Virus record (IMG/VR): IMGVR_UViG_3300009183_000337 | Coordinates: 1-25,553 of that record | Reading direction: 5' to 3' (one strand) | Source: a virus | DNA: 25,553 bases | Part shown: positions 16,786 through 21,025 of the stretch, in pieces | Position numbering within the stretch: position 1 is the stretch's first letter | How the letters are laid out: every line of letters begins with the position of its first letter | Translations under genes and position numbers: made by a program | Notes under the pieces: model-generated | The model's input: only the letters and a program-made list of their open reading frames with translations | Told to the model about the DNA's origin: nothing | Database searches by the model: none

Positions 16786-16808
16786 CTCCCCAGCAAGTCC
16801 CATGCCAA
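16771..16808. repeat. TTGGCA/TGCCAA hairpin R1
   Basis: A 38-bp imperfect palindrome: outer arms TTGGCA and TGCCAA, inner arms TGCT and AGCA, loop CCCC. Nearly the same as R2, 45 bp away. Confidence 0.75.
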
Positions 16809-16815
16809 GTCTAGG

Positions 16816-16853
16816 TTGGCACACTTTATGCTCCCCAGCAGGTTCTATGCCAA
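16816..16853. repeat. TTGGCA/TGCCAA hairpin R2
   Basis: A 38-bp palindrome with the same arms and CCCC loop as R1. It ends 13 bp before the 39-bp element, mirroring the distance of R3 on the other side. Confidence 0.75.
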
Positions 16854-16866
16854 GTCCGTGGAAAGC

Positions 16867-16905
16867 ATAGTTTTCTGTTTTGGGGTCCCCAATTTGAAAA
16901 ACTAT
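16867..16905. repeat. 39-bp boundary palindrome, copy 1
   Basis: Arms ATAGTTT and AAACTAT, centre GGG-GTC-CCC. It lies in the middle of the control region between the divergent paralog genes and is flanked at 13 bp on each side by R2 and R3. The left arm match extends to 8 bp. Confidence 0.9.
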
Positions 16906-16918
16906 CGTCGCCCATAGG

Positions 16919-16960
16919 TTGGCACACTTCGTGCTACGCCCGCAGCAAGAGTCGTGCCAA
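16919..16960. repeat. TTGGCA/TGCCAA hairpin R3
   Basis: A 42-bp imperfect palindrome with arms TTGGCAC and GTGCCAA, inner TGCT and AGCA, and an 8-nt loop ACGCCCGC. It is the first of two hairpins on the side of paralog B. Confidence 0.75.
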
Positions 16961-16965
16961 GTCGG

Positions 16966-17007
16966 TTGGCATGGTTCATGCTACGCTCGGAGCATAAGCT
17001 GTGCCAA
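16966..17007. repeat. TTGGCA/TGCCAA hairpin R4
   Basis: A 42-bp palindrome with arms TTGGCA and TGCCAA, inner ATGCT and AGCAT, and loop ACGCTCGG. Period to R3 is 47 bp. Confidence 0.75.
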
Positions 17008-17095
17008 GTGCCCGTTAACGTAGAAAATTAAAGTAGATTCAGTTCTTGTATATATATAGTAGTATGTTAAATTGTCATAGTCAGTTTGGTTCTTA

Positions 17096-17122
17096 TATAA
17101 ATACAACGTCACTATATAAATA
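17096..17122 (+). promoter_or_regulatory. Tandem TATAAATA boxes before paralog B
   Basis: TATAAATA occurs at 17096-17103 and 17115-17122, each followed by CAAC. The second ends 7 bases before the ATG at 17130, so an mRNA starting from it would have almost no leader. The octamer equals the T4 late-promoter core; whether the phage sigma factor encoded at 12786 uses it is inference. Confidence 0.5.
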
Positions 17123-17129
17123 CAACAGC

Positions 17130-17576
17130 ATGATTGATCTTAATAAAGTAAAAGCGGGCCATATAGCAACAGTGCTAATGGACGGCGAATATAAATTGAA
17201 TAAGGGCGGACGTAGCGGGCTTCCTATCAATATATATAACGGTCGTGTTACACGCGACTTTCGTTTTGCTATAACGCTTGCGGGCGAGGAAACGTATAAC
17301 AATAAGTATCCTGATGCAGTTGGTAAGCCTAATTGGTTTACCTTCGTTAGAGACGGTTTAGTGAGAAACAATAAGACCGGCCAATTGTATTTGGCTGGGC
17401 TTCCTACTAATAGCAAGAAGAATAGGTTTGACCTATTAGTAGACAATCAGCCTATTACACAAGAGCAATACGAATATATACAACAATATCGCTCTGACAA
17501 AGAGGAACTGAAGTTTCTCACTATTGCAGTTGATAATTGTATTAACGTAGAAGATCCTGCAATATACGTTGGCTGA
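17130..17576 (+). CDS. Conserved cassette protein, paralog B (unknown)
   Basis: A 148-residue protein homologous to the gene at 16198-16662: KAGHIATVLMDGEYKLNKGG at residues 8-27, GRVTRDFRF, AGEETYNN, TGQLYLAGLPT and LLVDN near the C-terminus match in order. The start at 17130 is preferred over an in-frame ATG 28 codons upstream because it aligns with the paralog and because the upstream stretch contains the TATAAATA boxes. It is AT-rich and uses many ATA and TTA codons, in contrast to paralog A. No known domain recognised. It shares its unit with the small genes at 17644 and 17835, and a terminator follows at 17899. Confidence 0.75.
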   Translation: MIDLNKVKAGHIATVLMDGEYKLNKGGRSGLPINIYNGRVTRDFRFAITLAGEETYNNKYPDAVGKPNWFTFVRDGLVRNNKTGQLYLAGLPTNSKKNRFDLLVDNQPITQEQYEYIQQYRSDKEELKFLTIAVDNCINVEDPAIYVG

Positions 17577-17643
17577 TATACAAACAGTGGGGCGCGAATA
17601 CTTAAAACGCGCAATTAATAACAACCTCTTATCCTAATACAAT

Positions 17644-17838
17644 ATGACCGAATCAGTATCTTTAATGGAATTAGTACATATACAATTAGCTCTTAAAGCT
17701 AGAATCATTCATTGTGATAAACAAATAGCCGATTGTAAAGAACTTGATATTGATCCCGATATTTGGATTAATACAAAAGCAAATATAAACAGCGGCCTCC
17801 TCAAGTTAGAAGGCAAATACAATAAGGGCGAGCTATGA
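17644..17838 (+). CDS. Small helical hypothetical protein
   Basis: A 64-residue, mostly helical protein (SLMELVHIQLALKARIIHCD at the N-terminus), with two Cys and a Lys-rich end. No family recognised. It begins 67 bases after paralog B in the same direction and its stop TGA overlaps the ATG of the tiny membrane peptide gene (ATGA), so the two are translationally coupled. No Shine-Dalgarno sequence precedes it; TAATACAAT lies immediately before the ATG. Confidence 0.6.
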   Translation: MTESVSLMELVHIQLALKARIIHCDKQIADCKELDIDPDIWINTKANINSGLLKLEGKYNKGEL

Positions 17839-17882
17839 TAATACTATTGCTAATCCTACTGATAGTAGGAATGACTAGATAA
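17835..17882 (+). CDS. Tiny single-span membrane peptide
   Basis: A 15-residue frame, MIILLLILLIVGMTR, too short for ordinary gene finders. Its ATG overlaps the stop of the 64-residue gene in an ATGA junction and the terminator follows 16 bases later, so it is in the unit. Almost every residue is Ile, Leu or Val up to the Gly, as in a very short transmembrane helix with positive end. A similar tiny frame occurs at 24221-24292. Function unknown; peptides like this can tune membrane proteins or act as toxins. Confidence 0.45.
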   Translation: MIILLLILLIVGMTR

Positions 17883-17898
17883 GGCCCTTAGTGACAAA

Positions 17899-17924
17899 CC
17901 CTCTGTAGTAATACAGGGGGTTTC
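17899..17924 (+). terminator. Terminator of the paralog B unit
   Basis: CCCTCTGTA, loop GTAA, TACAGGGGG, followed by TTTCTTGTTT. The transcribed loop GUAA is a GNRA tetraloop. One internal mismatch. Confidence 0.8.
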
Positions 17925-17929
17925 TTGTT

Positions 17930-17951
17930 TATAAATAGTTGTTTATAAATA
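17930..17951 (+). promoter_or_regulatory. Second tandem pair of TATAAATA boxes
   Basis: Two copies of GTTTATAAATA, with TATAAATA at 17930-17937 and 17944-17951 (period 14), lie between the terminator of the previous unit and boundary element 2. No plus-strand gene follows directly, so their use as promoters is doubtful. Confidence 0.35.
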
Positions 17952-17955
17952 AGCG

Positions 17956-17994
17956 ATAGTTTTCTGTTTTGGGGTCCCCAAAGTGAAAAACTAT
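17956..17994. repeat. 39-bp boundary palindrome, copy 2
   Basis: Arms ATAGTTT and AAACTAT, centre GGG-GTC-CCC; differs from copy 1 in only three positions. It lies between two convergent units (17644-17882 plus strand, 18130 minus strand) with a terminator on each side. Confidence 0.9.
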
Positions 17995-18000
17995 GAAATC

Positions 18001-18014
18001 AGTGATAAATCACT
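18001..18014. repeat. 14-bp palindrome AGTGATAAATCACT, copy 1
   Basis: Six-base arms AGTGAT and ATCACT around AA, starting 7 bp after the end of boundary element 2. An identical copy sits at the same offset after element 4. Confidence 0.7.
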
Positions 18015-18026
18015 AGTATTACTATT

Positions 18027-18075
18027 ATTTGGCCTTTATTTGCGTAATATTTGCGTAATGTTTGATTAATATTTG
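18027..18075. repeat. 11-bp-phased ATTTG array I
   Basis: Boxes at 18027, 18038, 18049, 18060 and 18071 read ATTTG, ATTTG, ATTTG, GTTTG, ATTTG. Every step is exactly 11 bp. The last box runs into TTGACA. The array begins 33 bp after element 2 and ends directly before the terminator of gene 18130. Confidence 0.8.
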
Positions 18076-18080
18076 ACACA

Positions 18081-18109
18081 AAAAACCCCGATGCATTACT
18101 GCAACGGGG
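18081..18109 (-). terminator. Terminator of gene 18130
   Basis: CCCCG-A-TGCA, loop, TGCA-A-CGGGG, with a T-run on the minus strand. The transcribed loop is GUAA. Confidence 0.85.
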
Positions 18110-18129
18110 TTTGTGTTTATTACTATCTA

Positions 18130-18333
18130 TCAATCTTCGTTGTCATAGTACGGCTCAAAGTCTTCGTCTGAAGCCCGCCGCCGCTTGTGGCAAGGCTCGC
18201 AAACGGCGCTCCGTGCCTTTGGAGCCATCAGGACGGAGCAGCAAGCGCAACGGAAGCGCTCTGCGCCGTTCTCATCGATTTGGGGGCAACCGCCAGCTTC
18301 GTGACCGCAACAAGGATAGTCTTCGCATCTCAT
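18130..18333 (-). CDS. Small zinc-ribbon protein, EDYPCCGH type
   Basis: A 67-residue protein with the N-terminal signature CEDYPCCGHEAGGCP and a second Cys cluster, FRCACCSVL ... CEPCHKRR. The total of Cys pairs fits one or two zinc ribbons. Short proteins with this EDYPCCGH start occur in many phages and plasmids; no function is established to my knowledge. The C-terminal 12 residues are acidic. The gene is clearly GC-rich compared with its AT-rich neighbours, which suggests a foreign source. Its ATG overlaps the stop of an 11-codon leader frame. Confidence 0.65.
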   Translation of the reverse strand: MRCEDYPCCGHEAGGCPQIDENGAERFRCACCSVLMAPKARSAVCEPCHKRRRASDEDFEPYYDNED

Positions 18334-18365
18334 AGAGTTTTTAGTTGATTTTTACCGTCGCCCAT
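18330..18365 (-). other. Possible leader peptide frame
   Basis: ATG at 18365 opens a frame of 11 residues, MGDGKNQLKTL, whose TGA overlaps the ATG of the zinc-ribbon gene. Such an ATGA junction could couple translation. It may be chance. Confidence 0.25.
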
Positions 18366-18400
18366 AATTTTACTAGGTTTTCGTCTGAGATCAACAACAA

Positions 18401-18455
18401 AAGTGATTCGTCACACAAAAGTAACAAAGGACTTTAGCACGGTCCTTGCTTCACC
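18401..18455 (-). promoter_or_regulatory. Shared leader element, copy 2
   Basis: A 55-base block directly beside boundary element 3, alike in sequence and place to 19514-19567. Shared parts are AAGTGATTCGTCAC, TAACAAAGGACTTT, GCA and TTGCTTCACC. On the minus strand it contains TGCTAAAGT, a possible extended -10, and a GTGA-CGAA-TCAC hairpin that would be in the RNA leader of gene 18130. Confidence 0.6.
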
Positions 18456-18494
18456 ATAGTTTCCCGTTTTGGGCAGCCCAAAAGTAAAAACTAT
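18456..18494. repeat. 39-bp boundary palindrome, copy 3
   Basis: Arms ATAGTTT and AAACTAT. The centre is GGG-CAG-CCC, so the 9-bp core GGGCAGCCC is fully symmetric around A. It lies between the promoter side of gene 18130 and the terminator of gene 18539. Confidence 0.9.
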
Positions 18495-18496
18495 GA

Positions 18497-18522
18497 AAAA
18501 ACCCTATTGTATTACAATAGGG
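18497..18522 (-). terminator. Terminator of gene 18539
   Basis: A perfect 9-bp stem, CCCTATTGT with ACAATAGGG, triloop ATT, and a run of seven A before it (T on the minus strand). It starts 3 bp after boundary element 3. Confidence 0.9.
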
Positions 18523-18538
18523 CTGTTGTATTACTATT

Positions 18539-18796
18539 TCACGAAAAGTACTTAATCGTTGAAGTATTTACTTGAACGCCCTTTCGTAGCTTGTTTTTGA
18601 CACTAACCAAACGAGTTAAGCGTTCGTTCCAAAACTCTAAGCTCTCAGGATTATAAGTAGCGGTGGCGCTATAGTAATTGACTCGGCCAGTCAAAAACTC
18701 GATGTCCTTATTAATAGAACAGAACAAGCCAAAGCTTTCGTCCCAATCGAGGTACTCGACTTGGGTTTCTGTTTCGTTTTCGATAGTTTCGATCAT
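18539..18796 (-). CDS. Small acidic hypothetical protein
   Basis: An 85-residue acidic, helical protein (YLDWDESFGLFCSINKDIEF, then WNERLTRLVSVKNKLRKG). No known domain. Its own promoter (18830-18857) and terminator (18497-18522) make it a complete single-gene unit between boundary elements 3 and 4. The mRNA leader of about 30 bases has no Shine-Dalgarno sequence. Function unknown. Confidence 0.6.
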   Translation of the reverse strand: MIETIENETETQVEYLDWDESFGLFCSINKDIEFLTGRVNYYSATATYNPESLEFWNERLTRLVSVKNKLRKGVQVNTSTIKYFS

Positions 18797-18829
18797 ATTG
18801 TTTTTAAATAAGTATTAACTTACGATAAG

Positions 18830-18857
18830 ACCTTAACACAGCCACACAGGATGTCAA
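18830..18857 (-). promoter_or_regulatory. Sigma-70-like promoter of gene 18539
   Basis: TTGACA (18852-18857), 16 bases, TAAGGT (18830-18835), with an A/T-rich UP-like tract AAAAATAAATT before the -35. The same TTGACA plus tract, with the same spacing, occurs at 20205-20232. Confidence 0.75.
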
Positions 18858-18890
18858 AATTTATTTTTGACCAATTTACATACTTAATAC

Positions 18891-18929
18891 ATAGTTTCCG
18901 CATTTGGGCTCCCCAAAAGTAAAAACTAT
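18891..18929. repeat. 39-bp boundary palindrome, copy 4
   Basis: Arms invariant, centre GGG-CTC-CCC. It lies upstream of the promoter of gene 18539 and downstream of the unit 19055-19471. Confidence 0.9.
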
Positions 18930-18935
18930 CAAATT

Positions 18936-18949
18936 AGTGATAAATCACT
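18936..18949. repeat. 14-bp palindrome AGTGATAAATCACT, copy 2
   Basis: Identical to 18001-18014 and at the same 7-bp offset from the end of its boundary element. Confidence 0.7.
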
Positions 18950-18962
18950 ATTCGTTATTCAT

Positions 18963-19000
18963 ATTTGGTTGTTATTTGCAGAACATTTGATTAATATTCG
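18963..19000. repeat. 11-bp-phased ATTTG array II
   Basis: Boxes at 18963, 18974, 18985 and 18996 read ATTTG, ATTTG, ATTTG, ATTCG, each step exactly 11 bp. It starts 34 bp after element 4 and ends before the terminator of gene 19055. Confidence 0.8.
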
Positions 19001-19004
19001 ATAT

Positions 19005-19034
19005 AAAAAAACCCCACTGTTTGTTACAGCAGGG
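19005..19034 (-). terminator. Terminator of gene 19055
   Basis: CCC-CA-CTGT, loop, ACAG-CA-GGG with an A7 run before it on the plus strand (T on the transcribed strand). Same design as 18081-18109. Confidence 0.75.
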
Positions 19035-19054
19035 TTATTGTATTTGTTTAGCGT

Positions 19055-19471
19055 TTATTCATAATGCGGGCGATCTTCCGCGCTATTGTCACATTCGCCC
19101 CTGACCTGCTCAATTGTGACCCATAGCTCGCCCCCGTCGCTCCACCCCGTAGGGATGTAGCCTTCATCGTGATAAGCTGTGTCATATTCCTCGCCCGGAA
19201 GGGATGCCATTGCGCGATGCCGCGCCGGGGCTTCCTCGCGATTTTCGCGCTCCACTTCCGCCTTGGCCTTTTCAAGCCAAGCCTCGGCGGTTTCCATTGC
19301 AGGGAAATAGACAGAGCCCGCCAACGTGTTGCGGTTGTACCACCAGCCGCCTTCTTCTGGACCACCGTAGTTCTGACTGCGGCGATACACGCTGACCCAC
19401 GCGCCTTGCGGCACACTGAAGTCAGGGTGGGATTCGATTTTTTCGATCAAGGACTGCATTGTTGCTTTCAT
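19055..19471 (-). CDS. Conserved phage hypothetical protein
   Basis: A 138-residue protein. I start it at MKATMQSLIEK because a -10-like TATTGT lies 7 bases upstream, the same spacing as in other cassette genes. Recognisable segments are YGGPEEGGWWYNRN (about 35-48), a helix with AWLEKAKAEVERENREEA, and the C-terminal GYIPTGWSDGGELWVTIE and RPHYE. I associate this combination with a conserved family in phages of varied hosts, with no known function. The gene is much richer in G and C than the flanking AT-rich units, a sign of acquisition from another genome. It is a single-gene unit between elements 4 and 5. Confidence 0.65.
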   Translation of the reverse strand: MKATMQSLIEKIESHPDFSVPQGAWVSVYRRSQNYGGPEEGGWWYNRNTLAGSVYFPAMETAEAWLEKAKAEVERENREEAPARHRAMASLPGEEYDTAYHDEGYIPTGWSDGGELWVTIEQVRGECDNSAEDRPHYE

Positions 19472-19478
19472 CGTCCAC

Positions 19479-19507
19479 ACAATAACACACACACAAGGGA
19501 AAGCAAG
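19479..19507 (-). promoter_or_regulatory. Promoter for gene 19055
   Basis: TTGCTT (19502-19507), 17 bases, TATTGT (19479-19484), then 7 bases to the ATG. Supports the shorter start and a leaderless or nearly leaderless mRNA. Confidence 0.5.
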
Positions 19508-19513
19508 GGAGAA

Positions 19514-19567
19514 AGTGATTCGTCACCAGAATTTAACAAAGGACTTTGGCATGAGATTTGCTTCACC
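19514..19567 (-). promoter_or_regulatory. Shared leader element, copy 3
   Basis: 54 bases next to boundary element 5, similar to 18401-18455 in order and position: AAGTGATTCGTCAC, TTAACAAAGGACTTT, GCA and TTGCTTCACC are shared. It lies between element and promoter of gene 19055. Confidence 0.6.
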
Positions 19568-19606
19568 ATAGTTTCCCGATTCGGGCTCCCCAAAAGCAAA
19601 AACTAT
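19568..19606. repeat. 39-bp boundary palindrome, copy 5
   Basis: Arms invariant, centre GGG-CTC-CCC. The left half contains CCCG-ATT-CGGG, an alternative small hairpin that competes for the central GGG. Confidence 0.9.
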
Positions 19607-19607
19607 G

Positions 19608-19637
19608 AAAAACCCCTATTGTATTACTACAACGGGG
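19608..19637 (-). terminator. Second, distal terminator of the 19726-20170 unit
   Basis: CCCC-TA-TTGTA, loop TTAC, TACAA-C-GGGG, with an A-run on the plus strand. The minus-strand loop is GTAA. It lies between boundary element 5 and ATTTG array III, behind the primary terminator at 19687. Confidence 0.7.
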
Positions 19638-19644
19638 GTGTCTT

Positions 19645-19682
19645 ATTTGACCGTTATTTGTTTAATATTTAAATAATATTTG
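19645..19682. repeat. 11-bp-phased ATTTG array III
   Basis: Boxes at 19645, 19656, 19667 and 19678 read ATTTG, ATTTG, ATTTA, ATTTG, with exact 11-bp steps. The last runs into TTGACA as in array I. Confidence 0.8.
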
Positions 19683-19686
19683 ACAC

Positions 19687-19715
19687 AAAAAAACCCGCCG
19701 TATTGCTACAGCGGG
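19687..19715 (-). terminator. Terminator of the 19726-20170 unit
   Basis: CCCGC ... GCGGG stem with TA/TA inner pairs and a GCAA-type loop on the transcribed strand, preceded by an A7 run on the plus strand. Ends 10 bases from the stop codon. Confidence 0.8.
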
Positions 19716-19725
19716 ATTGTATTAC

Positions 19726-19971
19726 TTATGGTTCATTGATATATATATCCCATTCTTTTATAGCGTTGGTGTTGATGTAATCATCAATCTCAACAATAGA
19801 ATCAGCATCGAAGACTGATTTATCATAAGCAACCATAACAACATACTGCTGACCATTCTCAATATCATAATCAAATATCACTTCAACAGCAATATCAGAG
19901 CCAAACACATTAACTTTGAAATTGCAGACATTGGTGAAGGTGTTTTTAAGAGAGCCATCTATGATTTTCAT
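19726..19971 (-). CDS. Small hypothetical beta-rich protein
   Basis: An 81-residue protein, with the start at MKIIDGSLKNTF one base after the stop of the preceding gene (19973). Alternating hydrophobic and acidic residues (FKVNVFGSDIAVEVIFDYDI, QYVVMVAYD) suggest a beta sheet. No domain recognised. Together with the 65-residue gene upstream it forms a two-gene unit between elements 5 and 6. AT-rich codon use like the virion genes. Confidence 0.6.
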   Translation of the reverse strand: MKIIDGSLKNTFTNVCNFKVNVFGSDIAVEVIFDYDIENGQQYVVMVAYDKSVFDADSIVEIDDYINTNAIKEWDIYINEP

Positions 19972-19972
19972 A

Positions 19973-20170
19973 TTAGAAACGGTTGAGATGCAATTCGTAC
20001 AATTCTTGAAAGTATAAATCAGTGATACTATCACACTCAGCTTCTGTTAAATCGCGATTCAATTGTTTATGAAAAGCGGAATCGACATATGCATTGGCGG
20101 TTCCAGAGTTAGTGATAATCACTTCCTCTAAATTACTAAACTTAATTGTGGTTTCTGTATTGATACTCAT
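19973..20170 (-). CDS. Small hypothetical protein
   Basis: A 65-residue protein. The start at 20170 (MSINTETTIKF) is chosen because the promoter at 20205-20232 places the mRNA start just upstream; an earlier in-frame ATG would overlap that promoter. Seen are a beta-like N-terminal half (TTIKFSNLEEVIITNSGTAN) and a helical, acidic C-terminal half (LTEAECDSITDLYFQELYEL). Unknown function. It is the first gene of its unit and divergent from gene 20413 across boundary element 6. Confidence 0.6.
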   Translation of the reverse strand: MSINTETTIKFSNLEEVIITNSGTANAYVDSAFHKQLNRDLTEAECDSITDLYFQELYELHLNRF

Positions 20171-20204
20171 GTTGTGTTTATAAATGAGAACTACCCGACA
20201 GTGA

Positions 20205-20232
20205 ACTTTAGCACACCCACGCAACCTGTCAA
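20205..20232 (-). promoter_or_regulatory. Sigma-70-like promoter of the 19726-20170 unit
   Basis: TTGACA (20227-20232), 16 bases, TAAAGT (20205-20210), preceded by the tract AAAAATAAATT. Nearly the same promoter as 18830-18857. The leader is about 30 bases and ends TTATAAACACAAC-ATG. Confidence 0.75.
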
Positions 20233-20265
20233 AATTTATTTTTAATTAGTTCTGATACCTAATCG

Positions 20266-20304
20266 ATAGTTTGCCGATTTGGGCTCCCCAGATGCGAAAA
20301 CTAT
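20266..20304. repeat. 39-bp boundary palindrome, copy 6
   Basis: Arms invariant, centre GGG-CTC-CCC, with the only G at position 8. It lies between two divergent promoters, with no terminator beside it. Confidence 0.9.
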
Positions 20305-20340
20305 GGCGGAGCATAGGCGGAAGCACTTGTCAAGACCTTT

Positions 20341-20378
20341 ATTTGCACTTTATTTGCGCCAAATTGAAATAATTTTTG
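20341..20378. repeat. 11-bp-phased ATTTG array IV
   Basis: Boxes at 20341, 20352, 20363 and 20374 read ATTTG, ATTTG, ATTGA, TTTTG in 11-bp steps, starting 37 bp after element 6. Here the last box overlaps a real-looking -35 (TTGACA at 20376), so the array is placed like an activator site for gene 20413. Confidence 0.7.
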
Positions 20379-20403
20379 ACAATCTCCACCGATCTGATAA
20401 CTT
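20376..20403 (+). promoter_or_regulatory. Promoter of gene 20413
   Basis: TTGACA (20376-20381), 16 bases, TAACTT (20398-20403), then 9 bases to the ATG. The -35 is the end of ATTTG array IV. Confidence 0.65.
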
Positions 20404-20412
20404 GTCTCTGTA

Positions 20413-20679
20413 ATGAAAACACAACACGAAAGCATCGATACCGCCAGCGATCTCCGCGACCTCATCGCGCAAAGCCCACAAGAGACTAAGTCTTCTGAGT
20501 TGTCTTGCGTCAAGATCCGGCACGAAGACCTTGCCGAAATGCGCCTCTTGATTCTCCGCTTGCAAAATGACATTTCCTATGTTGAGGGCATGGCCCTAGA
20601 AACGAAGATCGACATCAAGAATAGGGCCGAAAAAATCCTTGACAAGACCAATTGGTTCAAAGTCAAGTTCGTTGACTGA
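20413..20679 (+). CDS. Small helical hypothetical protein
   Basis: An 88-residue, charged, helical protein (about residues 35-65 form RHEDLAEMRLLILRLQNDIS, a possible coiled coil). No family recognised. Single-gene unit: promoter at 20376, start with almost no leader, terminator at 20690 directly before element 7. Its GC content is moderately higher than that of the 19.7-20.2 kb genes. Confidence 0.6.
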   Translation: MKTQHESIDTASDLRDLIAQSPQETKSSELSCVKIRHEDLAEMRLLILRLQNDISYVEGMALETKIDIKNRAEKILDKTNWFKVKFVD

Positions 20680-20689
20680 AAAACCTCAC

Positions 20690-20709
20690 CCCCGCTTCGG
20701 CGGGGTTTT
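20690..20709 (+). terminator. Terminator of gene 20413
   Basis: CCCCGC, loop TTCG, GCGGGG followed by TTTTA. The T-run leads straight into the boundary element at 20710. Confidence 0.85.
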
Positions 20710-20748
20710 ATAGTTTCCCGTTTCGGGCACCCCAGACGCGAAAACTAT
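20710..20748. repeat. 39-bp boundary palindrome, copy 7
   Basis: Arms invariant, centre GGG-CAC-CCC. Left half has CCCG-TTT-CGGG, a perfect alternative hairpin. It lies between terminator and promoter of two plus-strand units. Confidence 0.9.
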
Positions 20749-20787
20749 CCCATGCGCCCCGTGTGCGAAAATAATTTTACTTTTTAT

Positions 20788-20815
20788 TTGACTCTCTCCC
20801 CGCAAAGCTTAAGCT
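20788..20815 (+). promoter_or_regulatory. Promoter of gene 20825
   Basis: TTGACT (20788-20793), 16 bases, TAAGCT (20810-20815), then 9 bases to the ATG, the same layout as gene 20413. Confidence 0.55.
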
Positions 20816-20824
20816 GTAGAGGTA

Positions 20825-21025
20825 ATGAAAAGAACAATTGAGTTTTACAACCGCGAAGTCTACGGGACTACCCGCGAGTACGTCGCCAATGAAAACGACG
20901 CAAAAATCATTTTTCAGTTGACGGGAAAGAAAACCGTCACTAGTGTTGAGAGAGAGTTGATCAGAGACCTTTCTGGTGGGCTGGTTGACTTCAAACAAAT
21001 TTTGCCTCCTTCGAAGTCGAAGTGA
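20825..21025 (+). CDS. Small basic hypothetical protein
   Basis: A 66-residue basic protein (MKRTIEFYNREVYGTTREYV at the start, KSK at the end) with a strand-helix look. The segment YVANENDAKIIFQLTGKKTV and ERELIRDLSGG could be a small DNA- or protein-binding module, but I do not recognise it. It is the only gene between elements 7 and 8 and is followed by about 200 non-coding bases with structured repeats. Confidence 0.6.
   Translation: MKRTIEFYNREVYGTTREYVANENDAKIIFQLTGKKTVTSVERELIRDLSGGLVDFKQILPPSKSK

Noticed and set aside
17046-17129. Longer start of paralog B
   Set aside because: The extra 28 codons cover the TATAAATA boxes and do not align with paralog A.
16906-18366. Repeated 11-mer CGTCGCCCATA at 16906 and 18356
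   Set aside because: A pair of identical 11-mers is expected many times by chance in 25 kb and the surroundings differ.
19048-19416. 122-residue minus-strand frame inside gene 19055
   Set aside because: Arg/Lys/Trp-rich shadow produced by the GC-rich gene in another frame.
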